Below, piece by piece: positions 47,290 through 55,853 of a stretch of 64,000 nt of DNA. The notes under the pieces were generated by a model. That model ran no database searches. It was not told the DNA's origin and saw only the letters and a program-made list of their open reading frames with translations. Made by a program: the position numbers and the translations under genes. Source of the stretch: HXMU1420-13 sp024742815 (GTDB taxonomy: Bacteria; Bacteroidota; Rhodothermia; Balneolales; Balneolaceae); the NCBI GenBank assembly GCA_024742815.1, contig JANSXX010000002.1, positions 474,742 through 538,741 of the forward strand. The letters are read 5' to 3'. Position 1 is the first letter of the stretch. Every line of letters begins with the position of its first letter.

Positions 47290-48373
47290 ATGCCTTAAAT
47301 CGATTAACGTCTACGGTTTCTGGAATAGTTTGATTATTGAGCAAATGCTCCTTTAATAGCTCGGCTCCATATGCGGAATAAAGCAATCCCTTTGACCCTA
47401 ATCCTGCAAATATGAACGATTCCATTTCCTTATCAAGAGTTCCAATAATCGGCTTTCTATCTGGTGTAGAAGCGCGCACACCTGCCCATTGATTTACTAT
47501 TTTAGAAGATGAAGCGAGTTCAGGTTGAACCTTCGAAAAACGTGAGAACATGAACTCAAAGCCTACCTCATCAGGTTCTTCATGTTCAAAATTATGCTCA
47601 TAAGTGGAGCCAAGGATGAATTCCTTATCATTTATTTTACTGAAATAACCCTGAGCACTAACTGCGTGATCAAATTCTAAAAAATCGTTAGCTTGCATAA
47701 TTGCGGTCTGACCTTTTACCGCATGTAAAGGTAGCTCTTTACTAATATCGAACGATTTCGAATAAATTCCGGCACATATAACCAGTTTATTTGCTGTAAA
47801 GTGATCTTCTTGGTCTATACTTATTTTCCAATTGTTCTTCTTTTGAATCGAATAGTTTCTACCTAAAAAGAAGAACACTTTTCGTTCTGATAAATAAGAA
47901 TGAATGCCGCGTAAATAATCGGGAATCGATACGGTGAGTCCATCTGGAACCCACACACCACCTTCTATGGAAGTTAAACCGGGATGCATTTCTTCTAGTT
48001 CGGCACTGCTTTTCCATTCAACCATCGCAGGCGCCCAATCATTGTTGACCACGTTTTCCTGCATTCTACCGGCTATTTTTTTCGATAGAGCAGGTCGAAG
48101 CACTCCCGATTTTCGATAAAACTCTCTCCCGGTATAATTGCTGATTTCTTCTAATCGGACCGTTAAACGCTCCATACATTGCTCCGCTCTCCAACTCCGA
48201 TTAGCAAATCTACCCGTTGCAGGATTTGCAAGTCCTACCGGTGTACCCGAAGCACCTCCGGCAATTCCTTTTGGATCGATGACACAAACTGTTAATCCGG
48301 CTTCCATTAATTCAATAGCCGTATGCATTCCCGCTAATCCTGCACCGAGAATGCACACATCAAAATCTTTCAT
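47288..48373 (-). CDS. FAD-dependent oxidoreductase (DAO family, MnmC-C-like)
   Basis: The 361-residue product has an N-terminal dinucleotide-binding motif (DVCILGAGLAGMHTAIELMEAG), the GGASGTPVGLANP segment that resembles the GASGN/PxG motif of MnmC's FAD domain and of glycine oxidases, and a C-terminal FAD motif (IFAGLGSKGLLYSAYGAELL). It oxidises an amine or amino-acid-like substrate. Conserved GRFANRSWRAEQC suggests a specific subfamily, but I cannot tell whether it acts on tRNA (cmnm5U) or on a free amine. It lies alone, convergent to the barrel operon. Confidence 0.82.
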   Translation of the reverse strand: MKDFDVCILGAGLAGMHTAIELMEAGLTVCVIDPKGIAGGASGTPVGLANPATGRFANRSWRAEQCMERLTVRLEEISNYTGREFYRKSGVLRPALSKKIAGRMQENVVNNDWAPAMVEWKSSAELEEMHPGLTSIEGGVWVPDGLTVSIPDYLRGIHSYLSERKVFFFLGRNYSIQKKNNWKISIDQEDHFTANKLVICAGIYSKSFDISKELPLHAVKGQTAIMQANDFLEFDHAVSAQGYFSKINDKEFILGSTYEHNFEHEEPDEVGFEFMFSRFSKVQPELASSSKIVNQWAGVRASTPDRKPIIGTLDKEMESFIFAGLGSKGLLYSAYGAELLKEHLLNNQTIPETVDVNRFKA

Positions 48374-48428
48374 ACACTTAATTCAATTAAAAAGGATGGA
48401 GGCTTTCCACTTAAAGCTTCGAGGTATT

Positions 48429-49037
48429 TTATCGTCCTCTAAATCGACTTCGTTCGATGATTTTCTTGATTTTTTTATTACCAATCCAAACTTTACGGCT
48501 TGTCTCCACATCTACCATTTCCAAATTTACCGTATAGAAAATAGAAGACTCTCTGCCATTCTCTGTTTCGTCAAAAATGGAGGTTATATTCCCGATGATC
48601 AGGTAATCCGCGCCTAACTCTTTACCCATTGCCGCGGCCGTTTCAATAGAAGCATAGCGCTGTTGATCGCTTCGAACCTGTCGCAACTGCTCGGCTTCAT
48701 CAATACCGGCAACTACATCTACCATCCCGGAGTTCACAAAAGCACGTTCAAGCTCTTTAGTGAACACCTCGGTATCGATATGTTCCATAGTTTCATTTCT
48801 AACTCGCCCTACCATTGCAACCGGTACATCTTGATTGGCCTGACGAAAATTCTGATACCAAGGACGCGATAGGGCGTCATCAATCATTTCTTCAGCCACT
48901 AAACGGGCGTCAGTGTCATTCCATCTTCCGGATAAATCAGTTTGAGTATCGGCTGAAACCCTGGTTACTTTTTTGGATGGTGAGCAAGCCAAAATGCTTG
49001 TGATAAGAATCAGAAATAGAATATTTGATCGTTTCAT
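48429..49037 (-). CDS. lpoB: LpoB-like penicillin-binding protein activator lipoprotein
   Basis: The 202-residue product has a lipoprotein signal peptide (LITSILAC), then DLSGRWNDTDARLVAEEMIDD and VPVAMVGRVRNETMEHIDTEVFTKELERAF, the hallmark of the LpoB family, and GADYLIIGNI...VNLEMVDVETSRKVWIG. In E. coli LpoB activates PBP1B from the outer membrane; the role here is by homology. It starts 3 bp after the LPP20-like gene and is third in a lipoprotein operon. Confidence 0.9.
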   Translation of the reverse strand: MKRSNILFLILITSILACSPSKKVTRVSADTQTDLSGRWNDTDARLVAEEMIDDALSRPWYQNFRQANQDVPVAMVGRVRNETMEHIDTEVFTKELERAFVNSGMVDVVAGIDEAEQLRQVRSDQQRYASIETAAAMGKELGADYLIIGNITSIFDETENGRESSIFYTVNLEMVDVETSRKVWIGNKKIKKIIERSRFRGR

Positions 49038-49040
49038 AGT

Positions 49041-50096
49041 TTAATTGTTTGATAGAAATTCAGCGTTAAAATAAGGTCGAAATCTAGCTTCGATTTGTTC
49101 AATAGCAGCTGTTGCTGCACGTTTATAGGCGTTTTGGATATTCAATGCGCCTTCTCTGCCCGAAACGTTAAAGTCGGTATAGGTTTGCTGTGTTTCGGGG
49201 CGCGTAATTTTTATTTGTAACTCCCAGCTTACAAATTCTGCATCATCACGGTTGATGTCAATTTCTCTGGCACGATAGGTAGCATCAACCAACAACACAG
49301 GGTTTTTCTCGGCAAGTACAAATCCTTCCTGTAAAAACGCATCCGAAAGCGCGCTGCGGATATTTTCAACACTCTGTAATCCGCGTATTCGAACAGGCAT
49401 GGTTTGTTGATGCGCGTTGAACGCATTTCTTGATTCAATTAAAGTGTTCTGAGTTTTTGAACTTTCCCCAGATCCCGGCATAATTATTTCCAGTAAACCG
49501 GCTAATTGTTTGTTGATACGCGCCAATAAAAGGTTCTCCTTTAAAAAACGGAGCGTACTAAATTTATCATTACTCCTTTCAATTTCTTCCTTGTTGCGCT
49601 CTATACGCTCGTTGTTATTACTAATTTCATTTCGATAAAGAGCTGCAGTTTGGTTTCGGTTAAATCCTGCAAGCACGTAATACATGCCATCTTTGCCGGT
49701 TTCTGAAGTTAGAACTTCTGCATTTTGAAGATCTTCGGTGGCTCCAATGGCAATATTATTTATCAGCCGGATAGTTTCTTTTGAGGTGAAATCGTCATTC
49801 GATTTGGATACTTCCAGCACATCCGAATATAAATTCTGAGTTCCTTCTACATTTGCCCGAAAAATTTGAGCAAGTGCCAGCATAGCATCCGAGCGTGCTT
49901 CATTAAAAGTATCGCCGCTTCCAACAGCCATTAAGTATTGGCGGTCGCTGAAGGCAGATGAAGGTTGACTAACCCAGGCAGGCAAAGCGTTATTGCTTGA
50001 ACCGGTACGTTTGGAACCACCACATGCTTGAAGAGCAACAATGGCAATGATTACCAAAAGGGGAGTAGAGATATGTTTAACTATGGGTGTTTTCAT
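49041..50096 (-). CDS. LPP20-family lipoprotein
   Basis: The product (351 residues from ATG 50096) has a lipobox (VALQACGGSK) and an LPP20-like domain (WVSQPSSAFSDRQYLMAVGSGDTFNEARSDAMLALAQIFRANV pattern) followed by a coiled region (NNERIERNKEEIERSND) and a C-terminal domain with VLLVDATYRAREID. A longer start at 50126 would add ten residues before the signal peptide and overlap the upstream gene; 50096 lies 4 bp past that gene's stop. Function unknown; LPP20 proteins are outer-membrane lipoproteins. Confidence 0.85.
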   Translation of the reverse strand: MKTPIVKHISTPLLVIIAIVALQACGGSKRTGSSNNALPAWVSQPSSAFSDRQYLMAVGSGDTFNEARSDAMLALAQIFRANVEGTQNLYSDVLEVSKSNDDFTSKETIRLINNIAIGATEDLQNAEVLTSETGKDGMYYVLAGFNRNQTAALYRNEISNNNERIERNKEEIERSNDKFSTLRFLKENLLLARINKQLAGLLEIIMPGSGESSKTQNTLIESRNAFNAHQQTMPVRIRGLQSVENIRSALSDAFLQEGFVLAEKNPVLLVDATYRAREIDINRDDAEFVSWELQIKITRPETQQTYTDFNVSGREGALNIQNAYKRAATAAIEQIEARFRPYFNAEFLSNN

Positions 50097-50100
50097 CCGG

Positions 50101-51420
50101 TTAATTCCAATAAATCGATTCCACAAGTTTAAGAGATTCCGTACCCGTAATCTCTACTTCTTGTTGCTCTGAAAATACGGTTCTTCCTCGACGATCAAGA
50201 TACTCTATTTGAACCGTATGCACACCTTCGGGAAGATTTAAAACCATTGCATGCGAAGTGCCCGGCATAGTTTGCCAGCCTCGCAAATCTGCCTTTTCTG
50301 TGGTTTCTTGAGCTAATTTTCCCAAAAAACTAACAAGACTTCCAAGTCCTTCATTTTTTTCACTGATTTTGGAACCGGCTCTATTAGCTGCAAGTGCCTT
50401 TAACGACGCCCGTACAATTGTTCGTGCGATAATTATTGGCTCTTTTACTTTATAAACTTCCCCGGCTACCTTGTCCAAATGTTCAATGGTAGTAAGTTTA
50501 TTGTACGATGTTCCATTCACAGAAACTTTAACAGACGATACTTCACTCTCATACTTCAAAAGCACAGGAAAACTGAATTTTAAATAGGTATCAGCTTCCT
50601 CAAAATAGATACGCGAATCGTCCTGAACTTTCAGGGGAGATCTACCGGAAAAAGCTTTGATCAAAACATTGTACGACTGCGGATCTGTTAATTGATCGAA
50701 TTGCTCCGGTTGATTTCGACGGTAATTGAAAAAATCAGATTGTTCCTGATAGGCTTTTAATAAATTTTGATGCGCAATTCTGGCATCGTCAGGTTTATTG
50801 GTTTTGGTATATAAAATTGTGGATAAATAGTATCCTAAGGCACTGTTTCGGATGTTACTCTTTCCCGGATTCCATTTGTCAGAGCCGGTTCTGGTTGTAT
50901 CCGCTTTCGAAAGCGTTTCAGCCAAGCCATTATATTTTGTGTTGATTTGATCCAGTTTGAAGGAAATTCGACGACTTTCAACCAAGGCTCCATCCAAATC
51001 CCCCAGATGCATATAATTCAGCGCTTTGAAAACATTCAGGTACACATCTTCATAATCTTCGCCATCATAGGCTAATTGATTATCATTTATCACAAATGAT
51101 CTTAAAGCACGCGTAATACTTTTCGTGTAGAGATCTTCAATCTCAAATTCTGCGCGCTCAAAATGCGTATTACTTGCTTTGTAGTCGCCCGAAAAATGAT
51201 AGGCGCTCCCTTTTTCTAAATGAAGAAGCACCTTGTCTTTGGATGCATAAACGCCCTTTTTATCCAGCGATTCCATCAACGAGGCTGTTGAGGCAAAATC
51301 ACCTTGTGCAAAAGAGTCTCTTAGATCATATTGGGCCGAATCGAGCATGTAGGCACCACAAGATGACATCGAAATGCCCAATAAAATTATCAAAAAAAAT
51401 CGCCCCAGAGATAGTTTCAT
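50101..51420 (-). CDS. COG3014-type lipoprotein
   Basis: The 439-residue product has a lipoprotein signal (IILLGISMSSCGAYM) and TPR-like helices (about residues 35-260: GDFASTASLMESLDKKG, KGSAYHFSGDYKASNTHFERAE, LNYMHLGDLDGALVESRRI) followed by a beta-rich C-terminal part. It matches the COG3014 family, often found next to LPP20 and LpoB homologues. It is the first gene of the three-lipoprotein operon. I infer a cell-envelope or peptidoglycan-synthesis role from the LpoB neighbour. Confidence 0.85.
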   Translation of the reverse strand: MKLSLGRFFLIILLGISMSSCGAYMLDSAQYDLRDSFAQGDFASTASLMESLDKKGVYASKDKVLLHLEKGSAYHFSGDYKASNTHFERAEFEIEDLYTKSITRALRSFVINDNQLAYDGEDYEDVYLNVFKALNYMHLGDLDGALVESRRISFKLDQINTKYNGLAETLSKADTTRTGSDKWNPGKSNIRNSALGYYLSTILYTKTNKPDDARIAHQNLLKAYQEQSDFFNYRRNQPEQFDQLTDPQSYNVLIKAFSGRSPLKVQDDSRIYFEEADTYLKFSFPVLLKYESEVSSVKVSVNGTSYNKLTTIEHLDKVAGEVYKVKEPIIIARTIVRASLKALAANRAGSKISEKNEGLGSLVSFLGKLAQETTEKADLRGWQTMPGTSHAMVLNLPEGVHTVQIEYLDRRGRTVFSEQQEVEITGTESLKLVESIYWN

Positions 51421-51538
51421 TCTTCTTACTTTGCGAGGTAGCAGTATCTAATTATGTACATGATTTAAATTGCGCAATTTAACGTCAACATCAGCAAATA
51501 GATTCATACAGTCAACGAAAATTCTGTAGATAAACGCA

Positions 51539-53176
51539 TTGCAACAGCACAAATATTTCCCACTTTTTTTACTTATTTCATTTGCCTTAATCTATTGTGC
51601 AACTCCGGTTGGACCTACAGGCGGACCTCGTGACGAAAAAGGACCTGAGATCCTATTTACAGAACCGGAATCAGGAACTACCAATTTTACAGGCAATGAA
51701 GTACTTATTTACTTCGATGAGTTTGTAAATCGAAATTCCATCAACAATAACATTACCATTGAACCGGATTTCGGGGCTACTTTTTCGACCGATTGGAAGC
51801 GAAAACGATTAGCCATAAAATTTGAAGATCGCTTACCGGATTCTACCACCATTATTGTCACATTGGGCGGACAGGTTTCTGATACCAAAGGCAATAGGAT
51901 TGGTAGTTCTACTGTAATTGCCTTTTCTACGGGTGATGAGATAGATCAGGGCGTGATCACCGGGCGCATCAGAAATGCAGAAACAGGTGAGGGAGAAGAA
52001 AGCAGAAAAGTAGCCTTATATCGTGCACCGTTTGATTTGAAAGCACCTTACAATTATGCAGCAGAAACGGATACAGGTGGGTATTTCAGATTTTCCTATT
52101 TGCGCGAAGGCACTTACAAAGCTATTTATTTTGATGATCGAAACCGTAACAAAATCTGGAACTCGGATAATGAAACGGCTAATCCATTTCGGGTAGACCA
52201 AATTTCACTCGCAAAAGGAGATACTATCAGTATTGGTGAAATGTATATCGCTATACGTGATACGGTAGCTCCAAAAATTCAGGGCGTTGGGTTGTTTTCA
52301 ACTCAGCGTTTACGCCTTCGATTTAATGAAGAAGTAGAATTAACTGATTCTACAAATATTGTAATCACTGATACTTCCGGCGTTTTATTTAGTGAAGCAA
52401 ATGTATTGTATGTTCAACCCGAAGAACGTTTTGCAGTTTTTGCTCAATCAGATTCGGCTCTTCCTGGAGAACAAGAGTTTGAGGTAAACATCTCCGGTTT
52501 GGTTGATCTGGCCGGCAATAAAATAAAAGCAGGTACATTCAGATTTACAGGAAGTGATCAACCGGATACTACCTTACAACGAATTGTTGAAATTGAAACC
52601 GATGCAGGGCTTTTCCCAACTCAACCATTTGTAATTCGATATGCTGCTAATATCGACTCGCGTACGTTGTTCGATTCATTGGTGGTAGTAGAAGGGGATG
52701 TTTCCTTCGATGACTGGCCGGAATTGGCTTTCGTACATAATCGCCTTTTCGTTTCCCCACAGGGCGAATGGATCGATGGAATAGATTACCAGTTTTTAGT
52801 TTGGAATCCCGCTACTCAGCGTAGAGCACTTTATACACCAGAAATTTGGGATAACACAGAACTGGGCGAGCTGGAAATTGTTGTGTCCGATTCTGCAAAT
52901 GTAGCTGATTCAGCTTCATCCAATTTATATTTCTACACCTTAGAAAATGACCAAAATGAATTGGTGTACAGCGGATCCTTTTCTGAAGTAGCTACAATCA
53001 ATGATTTACCGCCTTTAACGTATATTCTAAGGATCTTTAAAGACGAAAATGGTGACGTAATTTGGAATAAAGGCAGTGTTCGTCCTTTTCAGGCCCCCGA
53101 GCCTTATATCGTTCGAAGATCAGTGAATATTCAAACCGGATTTACTTCGCAAATAACCATAGACTTTAATGAATAA
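51539..53176 (+). CDS. Ig-like (Big_5/SbsA-type) lipoprotein
   Basis: The 545-residue product has a signal peptide ending FALIYCATPVGPTGGPRDEKGP, a hallmark N-terminus of an FCB family with N-terminal SbsA-type Ig domain (EILFTEPESGTTNFTGNEVLIYFDEFVNR). A carboxypeptidase-like/SdrD-B-type region (about 150-215, EGTYKAIYFDDRNRNKIW) and a second Ig-like domain follow. TTG 51539 is the start; no ATG lies nearby in frame. The 3' end overlaps the MscS gene by 8 bp. Function unknown. Confidence 0.82.
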   Translation: MQQHKYFPLFLLISFALIYCATPVGPTGGPRDEKGPEILFTEPESGTTNFTGNEVLIYFDEFVNRNSINNNITIEPDFGATFSTDWKRKRLAIKFEDRLPDSTTIIVTLGGQVSDTKGNRIGSSTVIAFSTGDEIDQGVITGRIRNAETGEGEESRKVALYRAPFDLKAPYNYAAETDTGGYFRFSYLREGTYKAIYFDDRNRNKIWNSDNETANPFRVDQISLAKGDTISIGEMYIAIRDTVAPKIQGVGLFSTQRLRLRFNEEVELTDSTNIVITDTSGVLFSEANVLYVQPEERFAVFAQSDSALPGEQEFEVNISGLVDLAGNKIKAGTFRFTGSDQPDTTLQRIVEIETDAGLFPTQPFVIRYAANIDSRTLFDSLVVVEGDVSFDDWPELAFVHNRLFVSPQGEWIDGIDYQFLVWNPATQRRALYTPEIWDNTELGELEIVVSDSANVADSASSNLYFYTLENDQNELVYSGSFSEVATINDLPPLTYILRIFKDENGDVIWNKGSVRPFQAPEPYIVRRSVNIQTGFTSQITIDFNE

Positions 53177-54032
53177 TCCACTCGCTAATTACATCCCCGA
53201 AGAATGGCGCGTTTTTACCATGGTAGTGTTTACTATTCTGGGTACCATTATTGTGGCTTCAGTAGTTAGTTATCTCTTTGCAAAAGCCATCACAAAAACG
53301 GAAAAAAAAGAAGATGGCGATGACATCACCAATCTGAAATTCCTGAAAAGAGGACTTGGAGTACTCATTTACATTACCGGAATTGGTATTTCCATTTACA
53401 TGATTCCTCAGCTTAGAGTGGTTGCTACAACTATTTTTGCCGGTGCCGGGGTGTTAGCAATTGCCATCGGTTTTGCATCACAGCAAGCTTTGGCTAATAT
53501 TGTAGGAGGAATATTTATTGTAATTTTTAAGCCATATAAGATTACCGACAGGGTTGAGTTGAGAGGCACAATGAGTGGGATAGTAGAGGACATCAACTTG
53601 CGCCATACTGTGATCCGGAATTTCCAAAATCAACGTATCATAATTCCGAATTCGGTGATCAGCAATGAGATTTTGATCAACTCTAACTACGAAGATGATC
53701 GCATTACCAAATGGATTGATATGGGGATTAGTTACGACTCAGATATCGATCTTGCGAAAAAAATAATGGCGGAGGAGGTAACTGCTCATCCTTTATTTGT
53801 GGATGCCCGAACCGAAGAGCAAATCGAAAACGGTGAACCATTGGTAAACGTTCGCGTTATAGCAATGGGGGAGTCGTCGGTTAATTTACGAGCCTGGGCT
53901 ACAACCAAAGATGCCGCCGATGCTTTTGTACTTGGCTGTGATTTGCTGGAAAGCATCAAAAAGAGGTTCGACAAAGAAGGAGTTGAAATTCCGTTTCCTC
54001 ATCGAACCATCGTAGAGAAGAAACCAAAGTAG
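53169..54032 (+). CDS. MscS-family mechanosensitive channel
   Basis: The 287-residue product has three N-terminal membrane helices (about residues 15-40, 62-80, 82-110), the last being the pore-lining TM3 (GAGVLAIAIGFASQQALANIVGG), then the beta domain (ITDRVELRGTMSGIVEDINLRHTVIRNFQNQRIIIPNS). This is the minimal MscS build that opens on membrane tension to release solutes. Start overlaps the lipoprotein gene end. Confidence 0.92.
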   Translation: MNNPLANYIPEEWRVFTMVVFTILGTIIVASVVSYLFAKAITKTEKKEDGDDITNLKFLKRGLGVLIYITGIGISIYMIPQLRVVATTIFAGAGVLAIAIGFASQQALANIVGGIFIVIFKPYKITDRVELRGTMSGIVEDINLRHTVIRNFQNQRIIIPNSVISNEILINSNYEDDRITKWIDMGISYDSDIDLAKKIMAEEVTAHPLFVDARTEEQIENGEPLVNVRVIAMGESSVNLRAWATTKDAADAFVLGCDLLESIKKRFDKEGVEIPFPHRTIVEKKPK

Positions 54033-54045
54033 GAACAAATGTCGG

Positions 54046-54498
54046 TCAAGCTACTTCAGCTTCTACAATTTTGACTGTCGGCTTTAATACGATTTCAGAA
54101 GTGATAGAATTTGAAATCAGGCAGGCAGCTTCCGCTTTTTCAATAATGCGTAGCGCTTTCGCCTCTTTCGATGCATCGTCAATTTCAACAACCGGACGTA
54201 ATTCTATCACACTCATTTTAAACTTGCCATCCACTTTTTCAAGCGTGCCAATTGCATCCACATTAAAACGCAGGTAATCGAGTTTCGAAAACTCTGCGAT
54301 TGCTAAAAAGGTAGTCATGAGACAACTACTCACAGAGGCAACAAATAAGTGTTCAGGCGACCAGATTCCTGGCATTCCTTTAGGGAATTCAGGTGGGGTG
54401 GCAACCTCAATTTTTTGGGGTAATGTTTCGGAAGAAAGTGTTCCTTTTCGATCGGATGTCCATGATAGTTGAACGTCGTATAAATGTTTTTCGCTCAT
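54046..54498 (-). CDS. OsmC/Ohr-family peroxidase-like protein
   Basis: The 150-residue product is an OsmC-family protein: PEFPKGMPGIWSPEHLFVASVSSCLMTTFLAIA with the conserved second Cys of the redox pair in SSCL, and AEAACLISNSI with another Cys. These proteins reduce organic hydroperoxides through two cysteines. It is the last gene of the Crp-rhodanese-DUF2892-OsmC cluster, 20 bp after DUF2892. Confidence 0.9.
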   Translation of the reverse strand: MSEKHLYDVQLSWTSDRKGTLSSETLPQKIEVATPPEFPKGMPGIWSPEHLFVASVSSCLMTTFLAIAEFSKLDYLRFNVDAIGTLEKVDGKFKMSVIELRPVVEIDDASKEAKALRIIEKAEAACLISNSITSEIVLKPTVKIVEAEVA

Positions 54499-54518
54499 GA
54501 TTTTAACGTCTTTATGTA

Positions 54519-54731
54519 TTAATTGAATTTAGTATTGTTAACGGTGCAGGATTGCGTACCAAAACAGCCTTTATTTGTTATAATTTGATAGAGGAAAACG
54601 ATGCTTAGTAATCCCAGCACAGGATCCCACAACAGAATGGATTGTATACTTATAAAAAGAGCAATGGCTAAGCCGATAAAACGGCGTAAGGTCCATCCGG
54701 TTTTTAATGGAATGATAAATCGATCCATCAT
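54519..54731 (-). CDS. DUF2892 (YgaP-like) membrane protein
   Basis: This 70-residue protein has two hydrophobic helices around FIGLAIALFISIQSILLW and GLLSIVFLYQIITN and ends with CFGTQSC, as the DUF2892 family does. E. coli YgaP joins this domain to rhodanese in one protein; here the rhodanese is the separate upstream gene, overlapping by 4 bp (ATGA). Probably works with it in sulfur transfer or export. Confidence 0.88.
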   Translation of the reverse strand: MMDRFIIPLKTGWTLRRFIGLAIALFISIQSILLWDPVLGLLSIVFLYQIITNKGCFGTQSCTVNNTKFN

Positions 54732-55045
54732 TCGTGTAATTTATTTTGCAATTGCATCCATCCACCTCCATTGTACACCTTATCGTAGCCGGCTTTATTC
54801 AGCATTCGTTTTGCCGAACCGCTGCGTGCACCCGATGCACAACAAACTATGATTGTTTTATGAGGATTTAATGAATCTAAGGAAGAAGGCAGTTGTTGAA
54901 GTGGGATGTTTTTTGATCCCTGAACATGCCCGGATTGATATTCACTCGGAGTTCGTACATCTATGATCGTAGCTCCTTCTTGTTGGAGTTGCTTAAAGTT
55001 GATTTCCTCGGTAGGAGTGAGTGCTTTCTTTATAAAATTAAACAT
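54728..55045 (-). CDS. Rhodanese-like sulfurtransferase
   Basis: This 105-residue single-domain rhodanese has IIDVRTPSEYQSGHVQGSKNIP and the active-site loop VCCASGARSG with the persulfide-forming Cys. It has no signal peptide. It overlaps DUF2892 downstream by 4 bp and follows the Crp/Fnr regulator. Confidence 0.92.
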   Translation of the reverse strand: MFNFIKKALTPTEEINFKQLQQEGATIIDVRTPSEYQSGHVQGSKNIPLQQLPSSLDSLNPHKTIIVCCASGARSGSAKRMLNKAGYDKVYNGGGWMQLQNKLHE

Positions 55046-55113
55046 GCGTTACCTTTTGATTTAAATATGTTCAAAAGGTACAGGGAGCAGGGGGAGATAG
55101 TCAGTTACTAATG

Positions 55114-55737
55114 TTACAGTAAAGTAATTTTATTTCGACCAAGCTTTATAAGTCCTTCTTTTTCCATTTGTTTGAGTAACCGTGAAACTACCACACGAGC
55201 TGTTCCCAGTTCGTTCGCGAGTTCTTCGTGAGTTACCACCAATTGATTGGTTTCAGAAACTTGTACCCGTCGGCGGATAAAATCGAGTATTCGTTCGTCC
55301 ATTTTTTTAAAAGACACTTCATTCACAACCTGAAGCAATTCCTCGTATCTCAAATGATAAATTTTGAAGATATATTCCACCCATTCCGGAAAATTGCGAA
55401 TTAACTGACTGGTACTACTTATGGGAATCAAAAGCACTTCGCAACGTGTTTCTGCGATGGCTTTGATTTTGCTTTGTTCGTTATGTAAGCCACCCAAAAA
55501 AGACATGATGCATGTTTCGCCCGGCTGAATGTAGTACAAGAACAATTCTCGCATCTCCGAATCGCTTTGCATCACTTTCACCGTGCCCGAAATTACAATC
55601 GGGATGCTGTGGATGTAAGCACGCTCGTTCAGTAACACTTGATTTTTCTCAAACACCATCACCTCGCCCATTTCTTTCAACTTATTCAGCATTTGAGGCG
55701 AGTGTACATACTTCTGTAGCGCTTGATACGATTCCAT
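55114..55737 (-). CDS. Crp/Fnr-family transcriptional regulator
   Basis: The 207-residue product has an N-terminal cyclic-nucleotide-binding-like domain (about 20-130, VVISGTVKVMQSDSEMRELFLYYIQPGE) and a C-terminal winged helix (LANELGTARVVVSRLLKQMEKEGLI). No Fnr-type cysteine cluster is seen at the N-terminus. It is first in the cluster with rhodanese, DUF2892 and OsmC, and probably controls these genes in response to redox or sulfur status (inferred). Confidence 0.9.
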   Translation of the reverse strand: MESYQALQKYVHSPQMLNKLKEMGEVMVFEKNQVLLNERAYIHSIPIVISGTVKVMQSDSEMRELFLYYIQPGETCIMSFLGGLHNEQSKIKAIAETRCEVLLIPISSTSQLIRNFPEWVEYIFKIYHLRYEELLQVVNEVSFKKMDERILDFIRRRVQVSETNQLVVTHEELANELGTARVVVSRLLKQMEKEGLIKLGRNKITLL

Positions 55738-55813
55738 CTTTTTTTTCGAAGTAATTTAATGCAAACTATCGAACAAGTATAGCCTGAATGATGCATCCGC
55801 GATAGCATTTTTG

Positions 55814-55821
55814 TATCTTTG
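55814..55821 (+). promoter_or_regulatory. Possible FCB-type -7 element before icmF
   Basis: TATCTTTG fits the Bacteroidetes-type -7 consensus TAnnTTTG and lies 33 bp before the icmF start. I see no convincing -33 TTG at the expected distance, so this is tentative. Confidence 0.25.
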
Positions 55822-55853
55822 GAATCGCTTCCAATAATTCAAAATCATCATTG

